Below are positions 23,480 through 35,439 of a stretch of 64,000 bases of DNA, one piece after another. Numbering within the stretch: the first letter of the stretch is position 1; each line of letters starts with the position of its first letter. This stretch comes from Monosporascus cannonballus (lineage: Eukaryota; Ascomycota; Sordariomycetes; Xylariales): assembly GCA_004154925.1 (NCBI GenBank), contig QJNS01000002.1, positions 62,001-126,000 of the forward strand, in the 5' to 3' direction. The notes beneath the pieces were generated by a model, which made no database searches, was not told the DNA's origin, and saw nothing but the letters and a program-made list of their open reading frames with translations. The position numbers and the translations under genes were made by a program.

Positions 23480-26400
23480 TTATTATTATTATAATTATTT
23501 AAATTTAAAATAATAACTTAAAGTACGAAAATTATTTTATTTGCCAGGATTTTAAAGTTAAAATTTATAAATATTACCTAAGATAAACGGCCTCCAAAAT
23601 AATTATAAAATTAAGATACCAGTGCTATTTTAATTCTCAAAAGTATAAGATATATATAAAAAATAATTAATTCCGACCAGATATTAATAATTATGAATAA
23701 TTATTTTTAAAGCTTTGTGAACTCCCAGAATATATTATTTATCAGAAAATGCTATCGGTAAATTTTTATAAATTATTATATTTTATTGCTTGCCATTTCG
23801 ACGATTACCTCGTTTATTTTAAAGCCAAAAAAGATAATAATTTTTGGCTTAAATAGGACGAAAAAATGCTTACCGAATTAAACGATAAATATTGATATAT
23901 AGAAATTCTACGATGGCCAAAGTACCTTAGGTTTTATTACTTACATCCTAAATTAGAACGAAATTAGAAGGCCATATCGTAAGGATGTTTATGTTACTTT
24001 CCGATGCTTTGCGTTTAATATAAACTCCTAGATATAGAAATACTTTTTTCGGAAATTTACCTTTTTAATTCCATAATTCGGAAGGCATAAAACCAAAGGA
24101 CGAGCCAGGAGAAAGGCAGTTCTCCCCCGTAAACTTAATGCAAATACGGCAAGAAAATATGGTTCCGGTACAAAAACGATTAATGTACCAGATATGCTGT
24201 TAAGAAAGTTTGCGAATAAAAATTTGTTTAAACCGGATAGTATCAAAAATCAAAAAATAATAAAGGTTTCCGAAAGTAAAGCATCGAAAAGCCTTAATAT
24301 ATAAAACCTTATGTAAGGCAATAAAAGGATTACGTAGCTAGATCGAAATTTCTTTGCGGTATAAAAATAAAACGTTTAAAGCTATAATCGACTTAAGAAC
24401 CGAAGGAAATTTTATTTTTTTTGTAATGGCAGAAAAGTATTAGATTTCCTGGAAGTATAAGTTAAAATTTTATAAGTTACGTATAATGGACGGAAACTTG
24501 TTTACGTACGAAAACGGACGAATTTTACAGGAAATTAAAAAATTCTTAGTATGGAGTTAAGGATATTAAGAATATATTTCGTTGGATATTGTTAATATTT
24601 CCGGATACGATATTATCCTGGGAATGCCATAATTTAAATTTAATAACTTATATATTAACTGGAAGCATTAAATATTTTTATAAGAAAATAAGCTATTCGA
24701 AAAAAACGATTAAGAAATCTGTTATGTTATTAAGGAAATATAGATTTTAAACTAAGCTCTTATAATATTATTTAAATACCAAAAGTTTAAGAAATTGTTT
24801 AAAACTAAGAAAGATTACGAATTACCGCCATATGGTTAATGGGATTATAAAATATTTATTAAGGAAAAATATTATCTTAAATTTTATAAAATTTATTATA
24901 TAAACCTTAATAAATCGAAGGCTTTGTAAAAAGTATTTAATTTAACTTAAAAAAAGGATATATCCAATTTTTTGATTTTTTCGTTAGATACCCCGTTTTT
25001 ATGGTATTAAAAACTAAGAATAAAAAGCAAAAAATTAACGAAAACGGAAACCTAGTTTTTAGAAAAATAATCGATTACCGACAGTTAAACGATATTACGA
25101 TTAAAAACGGATATCCTTTAACCTTTATAAGTACGTTAAAAAAACATTAATAAAGTAAAATAATTTACCGTATTTAATTTTTAAAACGGTTATTACCGTA
25201 TTAAAATAGCTAAAGGAGAAAAATGGAAAACGGCGTTCAGAATAATATATGGATTTTATAAGTATAAAATAATATTTATAGGATTTATTAATGCCCCTGC
25301 CAGTTTTTAACGTTTAGTTATGATTACGTTCAAAAAATTTCTAAATAAATTTATGTTTGTTTATCTTGACGATATCCTTATTTATTCCGAAACTTTGAAG
25401 GAACATAAAAAGCAAGTTACCTAAATGTTCTAAACGTTAAATAAAGCAAATATTCGAATTAACTTAGTTAAAAAGGTATGGTATATGCAGAAACTGGATT
25501 TTTTGAAATATACTTTTACTTCCGGCCAAATTCAGATTTAACGTTTTAAGATGGAAATAATTAAGGATTAGCTTATTTTTAATAAGGCGACTATTATAAA
25601 TATCCGGCAAATCTTAGGATTTACGGGTTATGTACGTAACTTAATTAAGGGATACGGAAATATAATTAAATTATTAACGAAACTTATTACCAAAAAGTAT
25701 GTAAAAAAAAGTTCGAACTTTTAGAAAATGCGAAGGAAATATTCCAGATATTAAAGGATGTAATTATTAATAGACCTATAATAAGATTACTTAATGTGGA
25801 TAAAAAAAACGTTTAAAAACGGATGTTTTAAATTACGTATTAAATACCGTCTTAAAATAATTAAAGGATAACGGCAAATAATATCCAGTAGCATATTATT
25901 TAAAAACATTCCAAAATACAGAATTCAAATATTTAATTTATAATAAAACACTGTTGGTAATTATTAACGCTTTTAAGGAATAAGAACTTTTTTTTAGCGA
26001 AACGAAAAAACCTTTCGATATTTACTTTAATTATAAAAACCTTATTTGATTTATGAAAACCCAAGAACTAAATAAACGATATAAAAAATGGATAATTTTC
26101 TTATTAAGGTTTAATTTTAGGATATACCATATTAAGGGAAAAAAAAAACGTTCAGGCGGATATTCTTAGTTATAAAGGCGATTACGATTTTAAGGTTCCT
26201 AAGAAAGTATATAAATATTATAATATAATAATAATAATACGGTATAATTATGTAAAATAATTAAAAAATTAACCTCCAAATTTTTAATACGGTTCCGAAA
26301 TTTTTACGATATAAAAGAACAAAAAAAAGTTTAATAACTGAAAGGATAATTAAAAAACTAATTACTGTATTATGGCAAAATTTATATTCTTAAGGATTAA

Positions 26401-27690
26401 CAAAAATAATTCGTAAAAGAATTTTACAAAAATCCGTTATACGGATATTAACAAATCTTTAAAATTATTTAATAATTATAAGAAAAATATAATTTCTTTA
26501 AGTTACGCCATATAGTTAAAATAATTATCAAAAATTGTAATATTTGTAATAAGGCTAAAGTAATATGCCATAAACCTTACGGATTATTGTAACCCATTAA
26601 TATTCCTAATAAAACATAGAACGCCATAGTTTGGGATTTTATTATTAGCTTATTTTTATTTAAAAACCTAATTATTAAAATTAAGTATAACGGAATGTAA
26701 ATAATCATTAATAAATTTATTAAGTATAAGTACTTTTTACCTTTTAAAAGAAACGCAATGGCAAAATAACTAATTTATGCTTTTATCAGATATTACATTA
26801 ATAAATATAACATACCAAAAAAGGTTATTTCTAATAAAAATACGTTTTTTACTTTAAAATTCGGTATTAACTTTTTTAAATAAATAGGTACTAAATTTAA
26901 GTTCTCGATAACTTATTATCCCTAAACCGACGGTTAAACCGAAATATTAAACTAAACCCTGGAAAAATATTTTCGAAATTATGTTAATTATTAATAAAAT
27001 AATTGGGTAAAGTTTTTATTATTAGTATAAATTATTTATAATATATTTATTAATAAAGATATGGGCGTATTACTTTATATAACTATATACGAATACGAAA
27101 TAAAAATAAAACAACCTAAATAATTATTTAATAAGGTACCAAAAGTTATTATAATTATCCCAAAAGCAAAAATATTAATAATAAAGATTAAGACGATCTA
27201 AGCCCGTTTTTAAAACGAATTACAGTTTTTCCAACAAAAAATGGCCCAGTATTATAATAAGAAAAAAATTAAGGGATTAATTTAAACGAAAGGAAATAAG
27301 GTTTACTTATTACGACAAAGGTAAAACGCAATTTTAAACATTTTAAAAATTAAAATAAAAAGATTTAAGAATAAGTTCGATTTTAAAAAATTTGGTCAGT
27401 TTAAGATTAAAAAAATTATTTCCAAAATTAATTACTAATTGTCGTTACCTAAGAAAATAAAAATATATTTTGTTTTCCATATTTCCTTATTTAAACCAGT
27501 ACCCAAAAACGTTCCGTTTAAAATAGATTTAGAATTTGAAAAAGATTTTGACAAATACGAAGTTAAATAAATACTGGATTTCAGAATGGTTAAAAACAAA
27601 GTCCAGTACATAATTAAATAGAAAGGATATTTATATGAAAAAAATATTTGGGAATTATTTAATTACCTAACGAATATAATGGACCTGGTT
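23480..27690 (+). pseudogene. pol (protease, RT, RNase H, integrase, chromodomain), element E
   Basis: Protease at about 24370-24630: KAIIDLRTEGNFIF for an original DSGAEGNFIS, ending SGYDIILGMP. RT: IIDYRQLNDITIKNGYPL at about 25065, and YLDDILIYSE at 25362-25391 with the Asp pair intact. RNase H follows to about 26200. The integrase zinc domain near 26500 ends NCNICNKAK, and the core reads VWDFIISLFLFKN, then TDG-stop-TEILN (family TDGQTERLN). Chromodomain at about 27550-27700: ILDFRMVKNKVQYIIK-stop-KGY, NIWELFNYL, VKTFHRQNPD. Chromovirus order. The stops are RIP type. Confidence 0.9.
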
Positions 27691-28290
27691 AAGACGTTCC
27701 ATCGGCAGAATCCTGACCGACCGTTTCTAACGTAACTAAAGTCGTAGGCGATAAAGGTCCGTTCCCCAAATTTACCCTTACCGCGCTTTAGTCGAAAAAA
27801 ATAAATGCTTTTATTAACGCATCCAGCTTTAAAGCAAACCGTATTTACTCCTTTTTTTTACGATCTTTTTCCGCGTCCAGTTTTTCCCGTTTTTTTAATT
27901 TATCCATATTTTAAAGCCTTTTTTAAATAAACGATATTCCTTTGGAATGCAATTATTCGGATTGGCGATCCAACCGAATAATGCGATTAAATAATTTTTG
28001 AAGCTGTTAAACCGCCAAACGTTTTTCTTAATTTATCTGATATTTTTCAGCCCGAATATTTTTAAGCGATAAAAGCGAAATATAATTCCCATCGCAAGTC
28101 TAAATATTGGCCGCCAAATAATTTTGATAATTCTTCCGGCCTTTCAACATTTTGTACGAAAGTTTTTTTTCGAAATAATGCGTATATGGCATAACTTTAA
28201 AGCCAAATTAAAAGATCGACTTAATTAGTTCGCGACGATTTTTAATAAAAGATTTTATGCGTTTTCGAAGCCTGTCCGATATGGTTAAAA
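27689..28290 (-). pseudogene. Antisense Zn2Cys6-like/coiled-coil accessory ORF, element E
   Basis: A minus-strand frame of about 200 codons with no frameshift, broken by nine stops that are all TAA or TAG. At 28186-28094 it reads Y-TH-Y-FEKKLS-Y, eight residues, Y-QN-Y-LAANI-stop-T-C, i.e. C-x2-C-x6-C-x8-C-x2-C-x7-C with five Cys turned to Tyr. A coiled-coil-like segment follows: QLQKLFNRIIRLDRQSE, then MDKLKKREKLDAEKDRKKKE. The end reads VTLETVGQDSADGTS. The start codon is uncertain: MPYTHY at 28192 or further upstream. The sequence is unlike those of A and B, but the cysteine spacing and the position are the same. Confidence 0.65.
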
Positions 28291-28363
28291 GCGATATTAT
28301 AATATAAAAAGTAGGAAAAAAGGTTAAAGATTTATTTTTTTTATCTTTAAGGATAAAAATCTT

Positions 28364-28379
28364 AAAAAGGAGGGAATAA
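28364..28379 (+). other. Polypurine tract, element E
   Basis: AAAAAGGAGGGAATAA directly before the 3' LTR confirms plus orientation. Confidence 0.8.
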
Positions 28380-28815
28380 TGTTACGTTCAAAAGGGACTT
28401 CACTAGACCCAGAAAAGGCCTGAAAAGTTGGAAACGTCTGGGCTTTACTTTCCTTGGGTAAACCTTGGGTCTTTGTTAATTTCCGGAAATATCAGGAGAC
28501 CAGCAAATATTGGCTACCATGGTTTTTCGTGATCTCCAGAGATTACGAAAAACGTAAAAAATAGGAAAGATATATATATAATTAGCCATTATTCCTGTAA
28601 ATAATTACTTATTTAGTTCCGTTCCTTAATTGTTAACTCAAATTTTTAGTTTAGAGGTAATTGTACCGTTTTTTAATTAAGGGAAAAGTACTTTAAATCT
28701 TTTTAATAAACAGAACCCCAGTAAATTATTCCTCGCCTTATTGTTACCTGCAAATCAAGACCCCATTTCGGATACTGCTTATACCTCCAGGTGGATGTAT
28801 GACAGGTTCGTTACA
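28380..28815 (+). repeat. 3' LTR of element E (436 bp)
   Basis: It runs from TGTTACGTTCAAAAGGG to GGTTCGTTACA and is followed by AAACG. It keeps the TG...CA ends and is less mutated in its second half than the 5' LTR. Confidence 0.93.
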
Positions 28816-28820
28816 AAACG

Positions 28821-29928
28821 GTATAACAAATTTAAGGAAACCGTTTAAAAACAACTTTATATGGTTCGCAAATAAACGTTAAAATAACGTTCCCGTTTTT
28901 TAGGAATAAAGCATATTAAAAAGGAATTAAAATTTTTTCAAAAAAATATATCGGTTACAAAATTATTTAATTATTTTTAAAAATTTATAAATTTAACGAT
29001 TTATTTTAGAAATTTATAGTATTAACGTTATACGAGAATTACGTATTTAAGGAGCATAATTATTCGGCTTTATTTATATTAAATTTCGGCACAACCGGAA
29101 TTTTTTTTTTAGCCCCTTAAAATATAATTACGAGATTTTCGAAAGTGTTAATAATGTAATTATTAACGGTTATTAATTTAATTTATAACGTAAATTAATG
29201 AACGGCATACAAAGGGCTTAAAATTATTACCAAAAAAGAATATATAACGGGATTTATTAATTTTATGCTTAATATATTTTTTATTATACGGGGCGGAAAG
29301 ATTAACAGAACCAGCAACTTAACCTAAGTATAAATAGCGTATAAGTTAGGAATTAAAGGCGTAAACTTATTTTAAAATAAACGATATACGAAAATTTAAA
29401 ACGTAAACGTAAAACTTTAACATTTATCTTTTTCTAAATACGAATAACCGCTAAGTTAAGGTTAACGGCAAGGGAGCAATATGAGAAATATGTAAAAAAA
29501 AGAACTTATTAGGATTTTGGTAATTATAATTAAAAATAATTTTATAAAACGCGTCGACCATTTAACGAACTTCGAGAACATCTATAAATTATACGGAAAT
29601 TACGTTAAAAAAGTATATTACCAAAAATAAAAAAAATATTTATTTCGGAATATTTCTATTTATAATTAACGCAAATCTAATAATAAACCGCCTTTTTACT
29701 TATAATAATAAGTATTTTAAAACCAGTAACTAAATAACGTATGAACGAATTATATACCTTTTTAATTTAAATAAAATTTATCCGGATTTTTGACAAAATA
29801 AATTATATAAGTAAAATAAGATATATCGCGAATACGGATATGATATTTGTCCAGGGCGACGTAAATACGTAACGTACGAAAACCTTTAGCGGATTTTAAC
29901 TTCTTAAAAAGGCCCGAAAATATGGGAA
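28821..29928 (-). pseudogene. Long antisense frame in the 3' region of element D
   Basis: Read on minus from about 29928, one frame goes on for about 150 codons (KGFRTLRIYVALDKYHIRI, FVKNPDKFYLN, QMFSKFVKWSTRFIK-like), broken by about a dozen TAA/TAG stops and no TGA. After a gap it continues VIYSFLVIILSPLYAVH, NNYIINTFENLVIIF, KKKIPVVPKFNINKAE down to the E insertion. The stops fit CAA/CAG to TAA/TAG. I recognise no family and saw no six-cysteine cluster. It probably belongs with 21424-21545. The plus strand of this block shows no comparable frame. Confidence 0.45.
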
Positions 29929-30264
29929 TATCCTTTTTACGGGGTATTTTCGCAACGTTATAACGTATTAATTAATTTTTAAACCGTTACGAAATAATCT
30001 ATAAAAACGTTATAATAAATATTAATAAATATTAACTTACCAAATGAAATTGTTATTATAAAAAAAGTTAAAAGATATAAAAACGTAAGCGCATTTTTAT
30101 ATATAAGCTTATTTAACGTATATTTAACTTATAATTAATTACTTAAAATAATTTTAATGCGGATATCGACAAATTTCCGAATTTCGGATTAATTAAAAAC
30201 TAATAAATAATACAATTATTAATCTTGCAATAAATTAATCCTTTTTAGGAAAAATAAAAAGTAA

Positions 30265-30450
30265 TATAATAAGGTTATATAAAGCCCTATTATGGAATAC
30301 CGGATAAATGCCGATACTAAACAGAATTAACGTAACGCCTTATATGCAAACATATATAACTATATTTTTATTTTCTTTTTTTTCTCTTCAGCTAGAAAAT
30401 AATCTCTTATTGGCAATTGATTGCAAACCGCTCAGGTAAAGCCTTTTACA
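30265..30450 (+). repeat. 3' LTR of element D (186 bp)
   Basis: It starts TATAATAAGGTTATATAAAG, which is TGTGATGGGGCTATATGGAG of the 5' LTR with G changed to A, and ends GCCTTTTACA. It is followed by CGCTT. The second half is nearly unmutated. Confidence 0.9.
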
Positions 30451-30455
30451 CGCTT

Positions 30456-32744
30456 GAACTCATATTTTTATAATAATTTAAATTTAATAATAATATTTAA
30501 TAGAACATAATTTGCTCTTCAAATTCCGTAATTTATTAATACCGTATATTTATACATCTTAATTTATATATTGAAAATAATAAAATTTTTAATAATTTTT
30601 ATTGTTACGCTTCAAGCTTTTTTCCAGAGTTTCTTTTTAAAACCGTTTTAAATTTCGTTATTTTACGGCTTTTTCGTTCATATTATTGAACATTATTTTT
30701 TCAAATTTACTAAACTTAATTCTTTTGAGTATAATACGTTAAATTATTATATTTATCGTTTTTACTGGTGTAGTTATTCTTGGAATTATATTTATTATTT
30801 TTAATTAATCTATAAGTATTTACTTTATTAAGTAAATTATTTTTCTATATAATATATAACGTTTTATTAAGCTTTTTATAACTTATTATTCTTTTAAAAG
30901 ACTTTTCGAAAAAAGTATTAAATTATTTCTTTTAATACCTATTTTTTAAGATACATCGTGAATATTAATTAAAAAAAAAGTTGTAAAAACCTTTTAATAA
31001 ACCCTTTTTATAATATTTTAAATTAATGCTTTTGCTGATTAATAATTATATCAATTTCGAAAAAATGTAATTTATATATATTATTTTTTAAATTAATTTT
31101 ATAAAGTGATTCGTTTATCTATATTATTGTAGACAATGATAATTAAAAAATTTAACATTACCATTTATTTAATTTGTTATTTCCGATTTAAATATAAAAT
31201 TCAATCCCTTTGTCATATATATATAAGACGGTAATAAATCAACGTTTTATGTTCGTTATATGCTGAGTTCTTTGGTTATTTATAATATACGGAGTATATT
31301 TTGCTCTATAGCTTTAAAAATCTAGAACAAATAACCTTTATATACTTTTAATATTTTCTTAATTAATTTTTTAAAATGTATTACTATTTTGTTAATATTG
31401 TTTAAAGTTCAGTTTTATTTTTTCGTATTTTAGGTTAAATTCTTTATTATTATTAGGGATTACGTGAAATCTAGAAAAAATAATAAAACAGTTGTACGAA
31501 GTAGCGTAAATAAGATGGAAAGTTTTTACTTCTTAGAGGTAATTAGTTATAAGATACGTATAATTATATAAATATAATTGCTTTATTTTTTTAAATCTTT
31601 AAAGGAATTTTAATTATTTATAATAAAAAATCCAGTTGTTATAGCTGTAATCGTAAAATTTTTAATAAGTAACGTTTTTTCTTAAAGGATAGTTATATAA
31701 CCTACGATATTACGATTAATCTGGTTAATTTTTGTTATTTAAATAAAAATATAAGGTTTAATATTTAACAATAAAATCCAACGTAAATCGTAAATTCCTT
31801 GATAATTAATATAAGATATATCTTATTATACGTATTTAAGTAGTTTTTAACGCATATATACGATTTTAATTATTTTAACGACAGGTTTATTGTTTTTTAT
31901 AAATAAATACAAGTTATAAGGAAATATTTTGTTATTTTTAAAGATAACCATGTTATTATTATTATTTATTATTTGACATTTTTGATAATATTTTCGATAG
32001 TTTTTGATTTATGTAAAATGTTTTAGAAAATAATATATTAAACAAAAGAGAAGCTTTTGGCCTTTTGTTTTAAAAAAATAATCGTAATTCTAGCCTTAAT
32101 TATTTTAATAACTGGTACGATTTCATTATTCATTTTTTTAATAATATAAAAAATTCGGTTAATATTAATAAAAATAACAATAATAATATTGAAATCTTTT
32201 TTATTAAAACGTTTATTAATTTTATAAATATCGTTTTGAAATACAAATATATTATTATAACTATTATAATTGTTACTATTATTATTATTAGCTATAACGT
32301 TAATATATATATAGTAAATATAATTTAATAGAAATTAAAATAAATTAATTTTAAGAAATATTTATTAATATTATTATTAATATTATGTTTTAAATTATAA
32401 TATTTAATAGTTAAAATCATGGTTGTAACGAGCATAATATTATCATATATTTTGTTATTTTTATAAGCTTTATAAACGCGTTTTACGATATTTCGACCGG
32501 ATTTTAAATACAGATATTTTGTAAAAGTTTTAAACATAAATGTATTAAGAAATTAATCTATTTTGTTAGTAATTTCGCCAGAAACGGACGTTTTTACCGT
32601 ATTCGTTGCGAATTCTGATATAATAAATAGCTAAATCGGGTTTTTATTCTTTTATTATAATCTTTTTCGCTATTATTAATAAAAACATAAATATTGTTAA
32701 ACGAACAACGTTCTTTAAGATTGTTAAAAGGTTTAGCCTTTTTT
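30456..32744. other. Unidentified AT-rich DNA
   Basis: No frame, terminal repeat or RNA gene can be supported. The stretch 31500-31675 resembles 61020-61190 (separate entry). This sequence continues 5571-9375 across element D. Several CpA/TpG remain, so parts may be ancient single-copy DNA rather than RIP targets. Confidence 0.45.
31500..31675 (+). repeat. Dispersed repeat, copy 1 (partner 61020-61190)
   Basis: It shares the blocks AGTTATAAGATACGTATAAT / AATTATAAGCTACGTATAAT, then ATTTATA and ATCGTAAAATTTYTAATA, with 61020-61190, in the same order and at similar spacing. It may be part of a decayed LTR. No ends or target duplication were found. Confidence 0.45.
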
Positions 32745-33010
32745 TAGTAGGATTAATATTTTAGTGGAAATAATTTTACCAGTATAAAAGAGCTTAAAGG
32801 GTATTACGTTTTTATTAATTAAGTTTTCGAGCGATAAAATTGAACTTTTGCCTATACGGAGAATTTTATTAATCAGGGAAAATTTACCGGATATTTCGTT
32901 TTTGTTAACGGAATTTTCGAAAAACGTGTTTAAGTATTTGCTGATAAAAATAAATTTATTTACGTAAGAAATTTTAACGAATCTTTTATTATTATTAGTT
33001 AAATTTTCGA
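32745..33010 (-). pseudogene. Old open frame with imperfect internal repeats (left of F)
   Basis: A minus-strand frame of about 80 codons without stop: FVKISYVNKFIFISKYLNTF, then ENSVNKNEISGKFSLINKIL, then ENLINKNVIPFKLFYTGKII. It contains repeated EN-x-x-NKN-like units of roughly 30 residues. The frame has no ATG of its own and no family that I recognise. A similar minus-strand reading lies on the far side of Copia element F (38740-38965), which suggests F interrupted one reading frame. It could be chance in A/T-rich DNA, but 80 open codons in a region dense with TAA is unusual. Confidence 0.35.
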
Positions 33011-33065
33011 TTATTTAATTTATAATTGTTTCGTTATAAATATTTTGTTAATATAAATAACTTTT

Positions 33066-33272
33066 TGTCGGTAGTTGGGTACTTCAGATGCCCATGGCTG
33101 GTGCTTTGAAGCAGTGCTCTGCTACCTGAGATAACGTTTGTCCAGAGATTACCGTTTGTATAAACAGGACGTATATGTAAAAGCGGTACGCCTTAGACTT
33201 TTTTAGTTTTTCCTAGTATAAATTATCATGTTATTATTAATTTCTTGTATTTAATTATTATAACTGCTAACA
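33066..33272 (+). repeat. 5' LTR of element F (207 bp)
   Basis: It starts TGTCGGTAGTTGGGTACTTC and ends CTGCTAACA. It contains TTGTCCAGAGATTACCG and a TATAAACAGGACG stretch shared with the 3' LTR. It is fairly well preserved. Confidence 0.9.
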
Positions 33273-33359
33273 TAGTAATATTTTCTGGTTTTTGGCAACC
33301 GTAATACGTTAAACGAAATTGTTATTTGCAGGTTAAATTAATAAAAAAAAACGTAAAAC

Positions 33360-35060
33360 CTAAAAAAAATTATTTAATTAATAATTCGAAAAAAAGTTAA
33401 ATGGCAGTTGACGATAGCAAATAAGACCCTTATTGCATAAGGTAACGTACCTAACCCTTTCTTTTCCTTTAACGAAAAGCTTTCGGCGATTAAAAGGAAT
33501 AATATTTTAATAAAGGTAAAATGGAAGAATAAAACCGTATATTAAGTATGGCGGAAGGAAAAAAAATTTGCTTGTAAGGTGTCTTTAAAGGAAAACGTTT
33601 TATTATTTTAATTATAATAACAGCTGAAAAAAAAGCGATATAAAACTTTTATCCAAAAATAACAATCCGAAAGTAACTTAAATAGGTTTTATACGTTTTT
33701 TGGTACCAATATTAATAAGATTAAATAAGATATTAAGGTATGAGAAAATACGTATTAATGCATTAAGGATAAAGTGAAAATATTAAGGTTTCAAAATGCG
33801 AAAAATATTAATATTATAAAACGAACAAATAACGTTATGGAACGATTATTAAATATGCTTTAATTTAAGGGCAATTCCTAATTATAAAAAGCCGAAATAT
33901 TATTATTTCCGCTCCGATCGAAAAAATCGTAAAGTTCGAAAGGTTTGCGGAAAACGTTATAAAGCGTTAAACTTATTAGGCCAGATAATATAAAGGAAAT
34001 ATTTATTATAATAAAAAGCGATATAAAAAAAGTCAACTTTTTAAAAAAAGGCGAAACGTAATTAAGGAAGTAATTTATTAAAAAGTGAAACGTTTCGAAA
34101 ACAGCGAAAAACGTTGGAAAAATTTATTTAAAAATAAAGGTATAATACGTAATAATCTCGATAATTTAAATAACTTATTATTATTTCTTTTGGATTCTTC
34201 TAGGAGTTATTCGAAACGATAAAAATATCGTAATGGTTTTTTTAGCAGTTTAAATAGTTTTAGCAAATTAAGTATTATCATAAAGGATAAAAAAGATTTT
34301 AAAAAGTTTAATAACGGAAATAAAGCGAAATTGCGTTAAAAATGTTTCGATTTTACTTTGGACAAAAAGAATTACCTGTTAAGTTTAATTAATTAAAAGC
34401 TTTAAAATAAGGTTTTTATTTTAACCTTTAAAAATTAATTACGAAAACGGAATAAAATTAAAATATTTAGATTAGTTACGCCTTATAAAAGTTATTACTA
34501 AAATTTACAACAAGGTATTTTTAAAGCTAATTATAAATATTAAAAAAGGTACGAAAATATTAAGAACTTTTAGGAAAACCTATGCCGCTATAGGTAAGGC
34601 TAGGTAAAAATCTCTTTGGAAAAAGTTTAGCAAAGTTATTTACGATAAAGAAAATCTAATATAATTTATTATTAAATTTTAGAAACTTTTTCGTAAAATA
34701 AAAGGTTATGATATATAACTTGGATCGGAAAAATAGATTATTTTATTCCTTATTGCTATAGAAAACCGAGCCGGCAGTTGGTACAAAACTATTTAATCGG
34801 TATTAAAGTAAATAAATTATTTTTTCCCGTAATTAATTACTAATTTTAATAACAAATTTTATAACCGTATTAGTAATATAAAAAAACGGAAAAATCTATA
34901 ACGCCTTAAAAAGTAAAGGCAGTAATAATAATAATTCCAAAAATAAAAAGCCTGGGTAAAATAAGAATAAAAAGCCGTTTTGCATTAATTATAGAAAATA
35001 CGGCCATATAGCAAAAAATTACCCTAAACCGTAAAACGAACGGAAAAATAACAAAGGAAA
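33360..35060 (+). pseudogene. gag with zinc knuckle, element F
   Basis: A degenerate Copia gag. The CCHC knuckle at 34981-35028 reads C-IN-Y-RKYG-H-IAKN-Y-P, for an original C-x2-C-x4-H-x4-C with two Cys turned to Tyr. Upstream frames are broken by many TAA stops and cannot be assigned residue by residue. Confidence 0.65.
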
Positions 35061-35439
35061 AAAAATACGTAAATAACGTTAAAGTAATAATAACGGCTAG
35101 AATAATAATAATAATAATTTTTGCAATATCCGTAACGGCAGTTAAAACGAAAATAATTTATCTCTAAAGATCTTTAGGATGTATACCAGTTAAATAAATG
35201 TTTTTAAATTTTTACGTTAAAAAATAACAGTTTTAAAATTTATGTAATAATACGATAAGATAATATAATCAGGATTTTAAAAGGTTATAATAAGTAAAAG
35301 CCTTAAGTTATAAATAACCGAAAACCTTAAGCTTTAAGCGGTTAAACGTATTAAGTTCTAGGTAGTTAATTGCCTTAAAGTAATTAAAACGATAATTATA
35401 TATAACGCCATATTTTTGTATATAAATTTTTTTAAGGAA

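Larger units (their letters stand above)
21551..28815 (+). mobile_element. Chromovirus E, complete but RIP-dead, nested in D
   Basis: LTRs of 435 and 436 bp (21551-21985, 28380-28815) are flanked by AAACG at 21546-21550 and 28816-28820. Inside are gag with zinc knuckle, protease, RT with intact YLDD, RNase H, integrase and chromodomain, the antisense accessory frame and a polypurine tract. Length 7265 bp. It differs in sequence from A, B and C, so it is a separate chromovirus family. It lies just downstream of the D chromodomain. Its parts near the 5' end of gag are the least mutated. Confidence 0.95.
9381..30450 (+). mobile_element. Chromovirus D (Ty3/Gypsy), interrupted by B and E
   Basis: LTRs at 9381-9569 and 30265-30450 are flanked by an exact 5-bp duplication, CGCTT, at 9376-9380 and 30451-30455. 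Internal sequence lies in three blocks: 9570-11608 (gag, protease), 18465-21550 (RT to chromodomain) and 28816-30264 (antisense frame and 3' end). The reading crosses both insertion points when the nested elements and one copy of their duplications are removed. Before B the frame reads as the Gypsy 'LPPxRPG' start of RT and after it continues with MDYAILL. Without the insertions D is about 6.9 kb. RIP damage is heavy, and the RT box reads YMNV instead of YMDD. Confidence 0.92.
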
